This document shows, piece after piece, positions 29,063 through 37,370 of a stretch of DNA of 64,000 bases. The DNA is taken from assembly GCF_037482285.1 (NCBI RefSeq), contig NZ_JBBEYB010000001.1, positions 434,001 through 498,000 on the forward strand, read 5' to 3'. Both the position numbers and the translations under genes were made by a program. The DNA is from Aquabacterium sp029268225. Lineage in GTDB: Bacteria; Pseudomonadota; Gammaproteobacteria; Burkholderiales; Burkholderiaceae_C. How positions within the stretch are numbered: position 1 is the stretch's first letter; the number at the start of each line of letters is the position of its first letter. Below the pieces are notes generated by a model. The model searched no databases, was not told the origin of the DNA, and worked only from the letters and a program-made list of their open reading frames with translations.

Positions 29063-30181
29063 ATGACATCTGCGTCGTCCACCCCGGCTTCGGCCCCGTC
29101 TGCTTCCGACATCCACTGGGCCGATCCGGCCCGTCAGCAGGCCTTCGGAGCCTGGCTGGCCGCACAGGCCAGCCGCCACGGCGTGCTGCCCGACAGCCTG
29201 CGTTCGGCCAGTGCCGACGCGAGCTTCCGGCGCTACTTCCGCGTGGACGCGCCCACCGCCCCACGCGGCACGCTCATCATCATGGACGCCCCGCCCGAGA
29301 AGGAAGACTGCCACCCCTTCGTCGCCGTGGCCCGCTTGCTGGAAGCCGGCGGCGTGGGCGTGCCCCACATCCTGGAATGGGACGAGGCCCAGGGCTTCAT
29401 GCTGCTGTCTGACCTGGGGCAGCACACCTTCCTGGCCACGCTGGAGGCCACCGACTACGACCACGGCCCCGCCTCCCACAATCGCGCCCTGTACCTGAAC
29501 GCGATCGACGAGCTGGTGCGCCTGCAGGCCGTGCCCGCCGACAGCCTGCCCCCGTATGACGACGCCCTGCTGCAGCGCGAAATGGACCTGCTGCCCGACT
29601 GGTACCTGACCCAGTTGCGTGGCCTGACGATGGACGAGGCCACGCGCGCCATGCTGGCCAAGACCTTCGCCCTCATCAAGGCCGAGGTGTTGGCCCAGCC
29701 CACCGGCTTCGTGCACCGCGACTTCCACAGCCGCAACCTGATGGCCGACCCGGCCGACCCGAAGGCGCGCTTGGGCGTGATCGACTTTCAGGATGCCGTG
29801 CGCGGCCCCTTGACCTACGACCTGGTGTCCCTGCTGCGCGACGCCTATGTCATCTGGGACGAAGACATCCAACTGGACTACGCCGTGCGCTTCTGGGAAA
29901 AGGCCCGCAAGGCTGGCCTGCCCGTGGCAGAGGACTTTGCCGATTTCTGGCGCCAGTTCGAGTGGATGGGGCTGCAGCGCCACCTCAAGGTGCTGGGCAT
30001 CTTCGCCCGCCTGGCCCTGCGCGACGGCAAGCGCCAGTACCTGGACGACATCCCCCGCGTGTGGACCTATGCCCACCGGGTGGCCTCGCGCTACCAGGGG
30101 CTGGGCCCGCTCGCCCGCCTGCTGGAGCAGGCCGAAGCGGCCCACGGCGGCGTCCAGACGCAGGTCGGCTACACCTTCTGA
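29063..30181 (+). CDS. amgK: AmgK-like N-acetylmuramate/N-acetylglucosamine anomeric kinase
   Basis: Aminoglycoside-phosphotransferase-fold kinase. AmgK phosphorylates the anomeric carbon of MurNAc or GlcNAc during peptidoglycan recycling. The 372-residue product shows SASADASFRRYFRV near the N-terminus, the catalytic Brenner motif HRDFHSRN (residues 218-225) and VIDFQDAVRGPLTYDL for metal binding. Divergent placement from lptD is the known amgK arrangement in pseudomonads. There murU follows, whereas here an RNA helicase gene follows about 68 bases later. Another small-molecule kinase of the same fold remains possible. Confidence 0.85.
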   Translation: MTSASSTPASAPSASDIHWADPARQQAFGAWLAAQASRHGVLPDSLRSASADASFRRYFRVDAPTAPRGTLIIMDAPPEKEDCHPFVAVARLLEAGGVGVPHILEWDEAQGFMLLSDLGQHTFLATLEATDYDHGPASHNRALYLNAIDELVRLQAVPADSLPPYDDALLQREMDLLPDWYLTQLRGLTMDEATRAMLAKTFALIKAEVLAQPTGFVHRDFHSRNLMADPADPKARLGVIDFQDAVRGPLTYDLVSLLRDAYVIWDEDIQLDYAVRFWEKARKAGLPVAEDFADFWRQFEWMGLQRHLKVLGIFARLALRDGKRQYLDDIPRVWTYAHRVASRYQGLGPLARLLEQAEAAHGGVQTQVGYTF

Positions 30182-30249
30182 GGGGTTCTGAGGGGCGTTC
30201 GCAAGAAAACTGCGCAAAAAAGCAGCAAGAAGCGGATAATCCGGCCTCG

Positions 30250-31770
30250 ATGAATGAAAACCTCTCCCAAGACGCGGCCGTGACGGCCGAGGTGACCGCC
30301 GCCCCCCAGGCCGCGCCCGAAGCCCCCGCCCGGTTCGACACGCTGCCCCTGGATCCCAAGATCCTCAGCGCCATCACCTACCCCACGATGACGCCGATCC
30401 AGGCCAAGGCCATCCCCTTGGTCCTGGCCGGGCGCGACGTGATGGGTGCCGCCCAGACCGGCACCGGCAAGACTGCTGCCTTCTCGATCCCGCTGCTTCA
30501 GAAGATGATGAAGCACGAGAACGCCAGCATGTCGCCGGCACGCCACCCGGTGCGCGCCATCGTGCTGGCGCCCACGCGCGAGCTGGCCATCCAGGTGGCC
30601 GACAACGTCAAGACTTACGCCAGCAAGTGCAACCTGCGCTCGGCCGTGGTGTTTGGCGGCATGAACATGAAAGAGCAGACGGTCGAATTGAAGGCCGGCG
30701 TCGAGGTGCTGATCGCCACCCCGGGCCGCCTGATCGACCACATCGAGGCCAAGAACTGCAACCTCTCACAGGTGGAGTACGTGGTCCTCGACGAAGCCGA
30801 CCGCATGCTCGACATCGGCTTCCTGCCCGACCTGCAGCGCATCCTGAGCTATCTGCCCAAGACGCGTCAGACCCTGCTGTTCTCGGCCACCTTCTCGCCC
30901 GAGATCAAGAAGCTGGCGCAGAGCTATCTGCAAGACCCGGTGCTGGTCGAAGTGGCTCGTCCCAACCAGACCGCCACCAACGTCGAGCAGCGCTTTTACC
31001 GCGTCGAGGACGACGATAAGCGTCACGTGATCCGCCAGATCCTGCGCGACCGCGACATCAAGCAGTCCATCGTCTTCGTCAACTCCAAGCTGGGCGCCGC
31101 CCGCCTGGCCCGCACCTTCGAGCGTGACGGCCTGCGCACGGCCGCCCTGCACGGTGACAAGTCGCAGGACGAGCGCATCAAGGCGCTGGACGCGTTCAAG
31201 CGCGGCGAGGTGGACCTGCTGGTGGCCACCGACGTGGCCGCGCGCGGCATCGACATCGCGGCCCTACCGGCGGTGTTCAACTACGACATACCCTTCAACG
31301 CCGAAGACTACGTGCACCGCATTGGCCGCACGGGTCGTGCGGGCGCGAGCGGCTTGGCCGTGTCGCTGGTGACGGGCTCGGATGCGCGCCTGATGGGCGA
31401 CATCGAGAAGCTGATCAAGAAAAAGCCCGAGGTCGAGACGTTCGAGCTGGAGCGCCGCCAGCGCAGCGACCGGGGTGAGCGTGGTGAACGCGGCGAGCGC
31501 GAGAGCTATCGCCGGGAAGCCCGTGATTTCGGTGGCCGTGAAGACCGAGAGGAACGCCCGGTGCGCGCCGCGCCGGTGCGTCGCCCGTCCTCCGACCCCT
31601 TCTTCGACAAGCCTTACGAGCCCGATCCCTCTGCTGATCCGGCGTGGGAGAGCAAGAGCGCGGCCACGGCGCCCACGCCGTCCGCCGGCGGCTCGGGTCT
31701 GTCGCGCTTCATCAAGCCCAAGCGCAAGGTGGCGACCTTGCTGGGTGGTTCGGGGACACACCGGCGTTGA
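30250..31770 (+). CDS. rhlE: DEAD-box ATP-dependent RNA helicase, RhlE-like
   Basis: Unwinds RNA duplexes, likely in ribosome assembly or cold adaptation. The 506-residue product has a Q motif (YPTMTPIQAKAIP), Walker A AQTGTGKT (68-75), DEAD (181-184), SAT in TLLFSATF, and the helicase C motif HRIGRTGR (356-363). After the core comes an Arg/Glu/Asp-rich tail with RGERGERGER repeats, ending GLSRFIKPKRKVATLLGG, a basic RNA-binding extension seen in RhlE-type proteins. I placed the start at ATG 30250; the frame is open upstream into amgK. Confidence 0.92.
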   Translation: MNENLSQDAAVTAEVTAAPQAAPEAPARFDTLPLDPKILSAITYPTMTPIQAKAIPLVLAGRDVMGAAQTGTGKTAAFSIPLLQKMMKHENASMSPARHPVRAIVLAPTRELAIQVADNVKTYASKCNLRSAVVFGGMNMKEQTVELKAGVEVLIATPGRLIDHIEAKNCNLSQVEYVVLDEADRMLDIGFLPDLQRILSYLPKTRQTLLFSATFSPEIKKLAQSYLQDPVLVEVARPNQTATNVEQRFYRVEDDDKRHVIRQILRDRDIKQSIVFVNSKLGAARLARTFERDGLRTAALHGDKSQDERIKALDAFKRGEVDLLVATDVAARGIDIAALPAVFNYDIPFNAEDYVHRIGRTGRAGASGLAVSLVTGSDARLMGDIEKLIKKKPEVETFELERRQRSDRGERGERGERESYRREARDFGGREDREERPVRAAPVRRPSSDPFFDKPYEPDPSADPAWESKSAATAPTPSAGGSGLSRFIKPKRKVATLLGGSGTHRR

Positions 31771-32064
31771 TGTGGGGTGCGCTGAGTCGGCCGTGTCGTC
31801 TCATGTGCGCCTGACGTTGCGACGTGCAGTCCACATGGAACGTGGTGCACGCATCTGTTTCAGGCAGGTGGCGTAAGCGGTCGCGCTTGCTCACCCGGGT
31901 TGTCGACCCTTCGGCAGCTGGGCAAGTGTCCCGGTGGTCGGCCGCGGTGTCATCAGGTGACCCAGGTCAGCCAAGCATCCAGGACTGCTGCATGGAAGCT
32001 CAAGCCATCACGCAAGATCCGCTCAACGCCAAAACGTCCACAGATCTTGCGCGAGAGGGCGTCA
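31771..32064. other. Convergent intergenic region with no recognisable gene
   Basis: 294 bases between the helicase stop and the flavoprotein stop. Short open frames exist on both strands but show no recognisable domain and no good ribosome binding site. I found no clean hairpin followed by a T-run, so the terminators of the two flanking units are not identified. Confidence 0.5.
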
Positions 32065-33486
32065 TCAAGCGTAACTGTCGCTCATCAAGGTGTTGAACCA
32101 AGTGTTCATGTCCCTGAAGTTCTCTGTGTCAATGGCTCCGGCTTCTGTCGCCGTGGCGCCAGTGGTCACCCCGCCATTTGCCGCCAGTGCCATCTTCTTG
32201 TTGACGGCATCATATTGATAGACCGCTGTCAGCCAGGATGCCGTGGTCGCCGTGATCGGTGAGTAGCAAGCAGAATTGGCCACCGGCGCGCTGTCGGGCT
32301 GTTGCCCACCCAAGGTGCGAATGATGGCATCGGCGCAGATCTTGGCCTCTTGGTTCGCCACATGCCCCGCCTTGGGCAAACCGCAGCTGGCGGCATCCCC
32401 AATCACGTGCACGTCCTTCACGGCAGTGGATTCGTAGCTGAGCACGTCCACCACGCACCAGCGACCATCCGGAACGCCATTTGAAACACTGTTGTTCAAG
32501 CCGGTCTGCGCCAGCCAGCCGCCATCGCTGCCAGCTGCCCGTTGCGGTGGAATCGGGTTGACCACGTTGGCAAGGATGGTGACAGGCAAACCCTGCGCGT
32601 CCTTGAAGCTGACAGCTTTCGTGTCAGGATCAATCTGGATGTTGGTGACACCTGGACGGTAGTCAATCACGCCGTTGTGGATGTGGGTGAAGGCCTCCGT
32701 GAAGCTGTGCACTTCAGCCTGGATCGAGGCGTTCTCATCCAGGACGACCACCTTGGACGCAGCCCCTTTATGGGTCTTCAGGAAATCAGCGACCAGGCAC
32801 GCGCGCTCGTAGGGCCCAGGGGGGCATCGGTAGGGGGCCTTGGGAATCGTCATCACGAAGGTGCCGTCAAGCGGAATCGCTGCCAATTGCTGACGCAGCA
32901 ACTCCGTTTGAGGGCCTGCCCGCCAAGCATGCGGCGTCTTCGATTCGTAGTCCGACTGGGTCAAGCCAAAGGCGTTCATGAACTCAATGCCCGGTGCAAC
33001 GATCAGTCGGTCGTAGGGCAAGGTGCTTCCGTTCGACAAGGTCACCGATTTGGCTGCGGTGTCAATGCTTTGAACCCAAGCCTGCTTGACCACGACGCCA
33101 TATTTGGCGGCGACACTGGTGTATCCGTAGGCCAGGCTGTTGATCGTGCGGCTGCCGTTGAGCACCAGATTGCTCATGATGTTGGACGTGTACATCGCAC
33201 TGGGCTCGACCAAGGTCACGTTGATGTCCACGCCCCCCCACAGTCTCAGGTACTTGGCGGCGGTCACACCGGCCATGCCGCCGCCAATCACGACGATGTT
33301 GGCCTTCAATCCAGTATTGGCGAGCGCCAACGTGGTGTTGTTGCTCGAAAGGTCATCGTCCCCGGTTTCGTAGTCATTATCTGAATCGTCGCTTGCCCGA
33401 CCCATCATGGGGATGATGCCAACGGACAGGGCTGCGGCGGCAAGCTGCAACAGTTTGCGACGAGAGGGTGTGGCGTGCGTTTTCAT
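32065..33486 (-). CDS. Tat-exported FAD flavoprotein, flavocytochrome c sulfide dehydrogenase (FccB) family
   Basis: The 473-residue product opens with a twin-arginine signal (SRRKLLQLAAAA, from residue 8). A Rossmann FAD motif IGGGMAGVTAAKYL follows (GGGMAG at 68-73), then CPPGPYERAC (C221, C230), GRWCVVD (C344) and HVIGDAASCGLPKAGH near the flavin. The CPPGPYER block and a later single Cys are the pattern of the redox disulfide of FccB/SoxF. It would oxidise sulfide or a related sulfur compound in the periplasm and pass electrons to a cytochrome. The gene upstream by 17 bases encodes such a cytochrome. ATG 33486 has AGAGGAA 8 bases ahead. The substrate is not proved by sequence. Confidence 0.85.
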   Translation of the reverse strand: MKTHATPSRRKLLQLAAAALSVGIIPMMGRASDDSDNDYETGDDDLSSNNTTLALANTGLKANIVVIGGGMAGVTAAKYLRLWGGVDINVTLVEPSAMYTSNIMSNLVLNGSRTINSLAYGYTSVAAKYGVVVKQAWVQSIDTAAKSVTLSNGSTLPYDRLIVAPGIEFMNAFGLTQSDYESKTPHAWRAGPQTELLRQQLAAIPLDGTFVMTIPKAPYRCPPGPYERACLVADFLKTHKGAASKVVVLDENASIQAEVHSFTEAFTHIHNGVIDYRPGVTNIQIDPDTKAVSFKDAQGLPVTILANVVNPIPPQRAAGSDGGWLAQTGLNNSVSNGVPDGRWCVVDVLSYESTAVKDVHVIGDAASCGLPKAGHVANQEAKICADAIIRTLGGQQPDSAPVANSACYSPITATTASWLTAVYQYDAVNKKMALAANGGVTTGATATEAGAIDTENFRDMNTWFNTLMSDSYA

Positions 33487-33503
33487 GGACAGTTCCTCTG
33501 TGA

Positions 33504-34703
33504 TCACTGTTGCAGATAGGAAATGATGGCGTTGAGTTGGGCGTCGGTGTAGCCCTGCGCATGAGCAGCCATGATGGAACTGCTGGCGGTTTTCCTCAGA
33601 TACTCTTTGATCTCGGCGGCCTCTTTGCCTCGGATCTTGTCAAAGCCTCCGACGCCACCTGTGCCATGACATTGAAAGCAGTTTGATGCCAGCAAGCGAC
33701 CCGTGGTGTTGACGGGTTGCGTCAGGGTGGTGATCGTTCCGCCTGGAATACCCTGGATAGAACCATTCAGAACCAGGTAGTAATAAGGGCGAGTTTTGTT
33801 TTTCCCGCGCTCTTCGTCTATTTTGACGGCCGCATCTGTGAGGTTGAGTGTGTGGTCGGACTCCATGCGGGCGCGAATCTCGTCCATGGCTCGCAAAGCC
33901 GCTTTCGCACCGTCACGGTCCTTGGATTCAAGCCGGCCTCCGACCGAATTGGTGATCGCCAAAGCCAGTTTTTTGGCCTCTGCTGAACTGCTCAGGGGCA
34001 AACTGGCCACCAGATCGCTCACGTTCACCGGACTGGATTGGGACTGGATGGCTGTTGCCAGCGCCTTGATCACCCGCTCCTGCGACGCATGCGATGTCTC
34101 ACCCGAGGCGGCATTCGCACTGGCCAGCAGTTGAATGGACCGCTGCAGGGCCACCGTCGTCGTATAGATACCCGGATTGTTGGCAATCTGCGCCACAGGG
34201 TCCGTGGAAAGCTGTTCAACGGTCAGGCCCAACGCTGTGGCCACCTTCTGCTTGGCTGAGGCGACATCAGGTGCCAATCCTTGGGCCACCATGGCATCGA
34301 CCAGCGTGGTCAGCGGTGTCACCACCTGAGCTTGGCGCGCGGCCTCGACCGGCGCTGACAATTGGCCCACAAAGGCGAAGCCCGTGTCTGAATCCACTCC
34401 GCCTGTTACCACCACAGGCAGGCCAGTGATGGGCGTGGTGATGCCGCTGTCATCCAGCACGTAGCGACCATTGAGGTCGGTGGTGGTGACCGGTTCGCTG
34501 GCATCCTGAGTGCCGTTTCGGTTCACATCCAGAAAGACGGTCGCACCCTGGAGATAGCCGTCCACAGCAACACCGGTCAGGGCATTGGCGGGAGCTTGTG
34601 TTCCGCTCGTTCCTCCGCCTCCTCCCCCACAAGCCGATAAAAGCGTCGCAATGGATAGGGCGGCGAGCATGGCGGTCTTTTGATTGCGATGGATGCGTGA
34701 CAT
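33504..34703 (-). CDS. Lipoprotein with calcium-loop-like N-terminal domain and C-terminal cytochrome c domain
   Basis: The 399-residue product has a lipoprotein signal with lipobox LSAC (C25) and then a Gly run. Next is a module with DVNRNGTQDASEP, resembling a calcium-binding loop in a carboxypeptidase-regulatory-like or surface-protein repeat. A helical middle (about 110-290) follows that I do not recognise. The C-terminus is a mono-heme cytochrome c domain with CFQCH (C342, C345, H346) and a likely distal ligand M378. The haem domain resembles the FccA subunit. It is cotranscribed with the flavoprotein, so it is probably its lipid-anchored electron acceptor. ATG 34703 has AAGGAAA about 5 bases upstream. 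Confidence 0.85.
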   Translation of the reverse strand: MSRIHRNQKTAMLAALSIATLLSACGGGGGGTSGTQAPANALTGVAVDGYLQGATVFLDVNRNGTQDASEPVTTTDLNGRYVLDDSGITTPITGLPVVVTGGVDSDTGFAFVGQLSAPVEAARQAQVVTPLTTLVDAMVAQGLAPDVASAKQKVATALGLTVEQLSTDPVAQIANNPGIYTTTVALQRSIQLLASANAASGETSHASQERVIKALATAIQSQSSPVNVSDLVASLPLSSSAEAKKLALAITNSVGGRLESKDRDGAKAALRAMDEIRARMESDHTLNLTDAAVKIDEERGKNKTRPYYYLVLNGSIQGIPGGTITTLTQPVNTTGRLLASNCFQCHGTGGVGGFDKIRGKEAAEIKEYLRKTASSSIMAAHAQGYTDAQLNAIISYLQQ

Positions 34704-35007
34704 ACGTTTCCTTGAGTGGCATTTCGCCTTCGGTGCCAATTTCCTGGGTGCGTCAGTGCACATTTGTCATGGCTGATTGGGTTTGTCACCAACTGATCGC
34801 TGCCTCAGATACTGAGGAGATCATTCGCCCACGTGAAGGTTTTCCATGTCGTCACGATGGCGGTCGAATGGCGTGCCATGCCACACACGCAATCGTGATT
34901 TCATGACGGCACTTGATGGCAGCAAATCGGTTTGACTGGCGGTCAGTCTAGAAACCGAACCTGAGGCGAAGCTGAGGACCAGGAAAATCGGTCAAGACGT
35001 GAGCAAC
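34704..35007. other. Upstream region of the cytochrome/flavoprotein unit with a perfect palindrome
   Basis: 304 bases between the AraC gene stop and the cytochrome start. No gene is visible. It holds the inverted repeat CCTCAG-ATA-CTGAGG (34803-34817), about 100 bases upstream of the cytochrome ATG, and a shorter GACTG/CAGTC repeat near 34936-34950. It must contain the promoter of the redox unit, but no convincing hexamers are seen. Confidence 0.5.
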
Positions 35008-35940
35008 TTACGCGTCGCTCGCTCCTGTCTGCTGCCGCCACCCCGACGGCGACACCCCATGTGCCCGCTTGAACGCCTGGCTGAACGCCGCCTCGGAAGC
35101 GTAGCCCACCAGTTCCGCCACCTTGCCCACGGTCAGGGCGGTGCTGCCCAGGTGGCGCGCGGCCAGGCGCATCCGGTGACGTGTCAGGTAGGTCAGCGGC
35201 GGCTCGCCCACTACCTGGCTGAAGCGCTCGGCAAAGGCCGAGCGTGACAGGCAGGCATGTGCGGCCAACTCCGGCACGGTCCACGCGCGGCGTGGGTCGC
35301 GGTGGATCTGGGCCAGGGCGCTGGACAGGGCGCGGTCTTTGAGTGCCGCCAGCCAGTTGCCAGACCCCTCGGGCACGGATTCCACGTGGTCGCGGATGCA
35401 TTCCATGAACAGGATGTCGCCCAGGCGGTTGATGATGGCCTGCTGTGCGGGGCGGGGGGTTGCCACCTCTTGCGCCAGAAATTGCAGACCGATCGCCAGC
35501 CACAGCGGGGGCGCCTCGCCCAGTCCACGCACATGCATCTCTGCGGGCAGGGCGGCGATCAAGGGTGCGGCCATGCCCACGTCAAAGCGCGCGTGACCGC
35601 TGATGAGGGTGCAGGCCACACCGCCGCCGCCATGCAACCGAGGCGTGTCATGTGCGCCTTGCGCCATGATGGGCAGCAGGTCGGCGGGCACGGCCAGGGT
35701 CTGTGGCTTGTCCTGGATACGGTGGGCGCAGCCGGCCGGCAGCACGAACAGGTCGCCGGTCTGGATCAAGGTAGGGGGCAGACCCTCGCGCATCAACCAG
35801 GCTTGCCCGCTGGTGACGATGTGAAAACTCGCCAGCCCCGGCGTGGCCAGGGACCAAGCCCAAGGCGCGGTGTTGTGAGTGGAGGCGAAGACGACGCCCT
35901 CGAAGTGCATGTCGTCCAGAATCAGGCTGAGCGTGTCCAT
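35008..35940 (-). CDS. AraC-family transcriptional regulator with cupin sensor domain
   Basis: The 310-residue product has an N-terminal cupin-like sensor domain (HIVTSGQAWLMREG, then GDLFVLPAGCAHRI) and a C-terminal pair of AraC helix-turn-helix motifs (about residues 205-300) ending KVAELVGYASEAAFSQAFKRAHGVSPSGWR, with the standard AraC signature. ATG 35940 is chosen because the cupin domain begins there; upstream in-frame codons lie in the divergent promoter region. It is divergent from alkB with 218 bases between, so it is a candidate regulator of alkB and of itself. Its effector is unknown. Confidence 0.9.
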   Translation of the reverse strand: MDTLSLILDDMHFEGVVFASTHNTAPWAWSLATPGLASFHIVTSGQAWLMREGLPPTLIQTGDLFVLPAGCAHRIQDKPQTLAVPADLLPIMAQGAHDTPRLHGGGGVACTLISGHARFDVGMAAPLIAALPAEMHVRGLGEAPPLWLAIGLQFLAQEVATPRPAQQAIINRLGDILFMECIRDHVESVPEGSGNWLAALKDRALSSALAQIHRDPRRAWTVPELAAHACLSRSAFAERFSQVVGEPPLTYLTRHRMRLAARHLGSTALTVGKVAELVGYASEAAFSQAFKRAHGVSPSGWRQQTGASDA

Positions 35941-36158
35941 TGTCCCGCAGCATGCCACGGCACGCGGCGCGAGCGTCTTGGCGAAAACGCCGCATGGCGG
36001 ATGCCACATACCGCTGATGCAGCGGCCATACGGGCTGCTGACGCAGGATCGGGTTTGCCCCGAGGCGCAGCCGGCGTCTGACAATGGTCGGGCGGAGGCG
36101 TGCGGATTCCTGCGGCAGATCAATTTTCAGACACTGAAGCCATTCCAAGGAGTGCCTC

Positions 36159-37370
36159 ATGTCTCATGTTTCCTCTGCCCCCACCCCGGCGCCCGGTGCC
36201 GCCTGGTCGGACCCCAAACGTTACCTCTGGCTGCTCGGCCCGGCGGTGCCGCTGATCGGTCTGGCCATGCTGGCCACCTATGCCCAGACCCGCTCTGTGT
36301 GGGCCTTGTGGTTCGTCGTGATCCTGGTCCACGCCATCATCCCGGCGCTGGACTGGTTGTTTGGCGAAGACGCCGCCAACCCGCCGGAGGCCGCGCTGGC
36401 CGGGCTGGTGCAAGACCGCTATTACAGCTGGGTGCTGTATGCCTTCGTGCCGCTGCAACTGGCGGCCACCGTGGGCGGTGCCTGGCTGGCGGCCACGGGT
36501 GATCTGCCCTGGCATCACCTGCTGGGTCTGGCCATCAGCGTGGGCATGGTCAATGGCGTGGCCATCAACACGGCGCACGAACTCGGTCACAAGAAAGGCA
36601 AGCTCGACCGCTGGCTGGCGCGCATCTCGCTGGCGCCCACCTTCTACGGGCACTTCTACGTTGAGCACAACCGTGGGCACCACAAGAACGTGTCCACTCC
36701 GGTTGACCCGGCCAGCTCGCGCATGGGCGAAACCTTCTGGGCTTTTTGGCCGCGCACCGTGGTCGGCAGCCTGCGCTCAGCCTGGCACCTGGAAGCCGAG
36801 CGCCTGGCCCGCTCTGGCAAGGGCGTGTGGAGCCTGTCCAACGAGAACCTGCAGTCCTGGTCCATGTCGGTGGTCTTGTGGGGCGCGGTGCTGGCCGTGT
36901 TCGGCTGGGTGGCCTTGCCCTTCCTGCTGATCCAGGCGGTGTACGGCTTCTCGCTGCTGGAGGTGGTGAACTACCTGGAGCACTACGGCCTGCTGCGCCG
37001 CACCCTGCCCGATGGCCGCGTGGAGCGCTGCATGCCCGAGCACTCGTGGAACAGCAACCACATGGTGACCAATCTGTTCCTGTACCACCTGCAGCGCCAC
37101 AGCGACCACCACGCCAACCCGACGCGCCATTACCAGGCTCTGCGCCATTTCGAAGAGAGCCCGCAGTTGCCCGCCGGTTATGCCGCGATGATCCTGCTGG
37201 CCTACATCCCGCCGCTGTGGTTTGCCGTGATGGACAAGCGCGTGATCCGCCACTACCAGGGTGACCTGAGCCGCATCAACTGGTACGGCCCGCGCCGCGA
37301 GGCCCTGATGGCCAAGTATGCCGACGAGGCGGCTGCGCAGGCGAAGCGCACGTCCACCCAGGGTGCTTGA
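36159..37370 (+). CDS. alkB: Alkane 1-monooxygenase AlkB
   Basis: Integral-membrane di-iron enzyme that hydroxylates terminal carbons of alkanes using rubredoxin electrons. The 403-residue product has several membrane segments and the three histidine boxes: HELGH (140-144), EHNRGHH (169-175) and the LQRHSDHH block (H314, H317, H318), plus NYLEHYGLLR, a hallmark of true AlkB. AAGGAG lies 7 bases before the ATG. There is no C-terminal rubredoxin domain, and no rubredoxin gene lies nearby. It is divergent from the AraC gene, and its stop codon abuts the stop of mtgA. Confidence 0.95.
   Translation: MSHVSSAPTPAPGAAWSDPKRYLWLLGPAVPLIGLAMLATYAQTRSVWALWFVVILVHAIIPALDWLFGEDAANPPEAALAGLVQDRYYSWVLYAFVPLQLAATVGGAWLAATGDLPWHHLLGLAISVGMVNGVAINTAHELGHKKGKLDRWLARISLAPTFYGHFYVEHNRGHHKNVSTPVDPASSRMGETFWAFWPRTVVGSLRSAWHLEAERLARSGKGVWSLSNENLQSWSMSVVLWGAVLAVFGWVALPFLLIQAVYGFSLLEVVNYLEHYGLLRRTLPDGRVERCMPEHSWNSNHMVTNLFLYHLQRHSDHHANPTRHYQALRHFEESPQLPAGYAAMILLAYIPPLWFAVMDKRVIRHYQGDLSRINWYGPRREALMAKYADEAAAQAKRTSTQGA

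Noticed and set aside
31824..32096. Possible 90-residue protein between the helicase and the flavoprotein
   Set aside because: No recognisable domain and no convincing ribosome binding site, and it runs into the end of the convergent flavoprotein gene.
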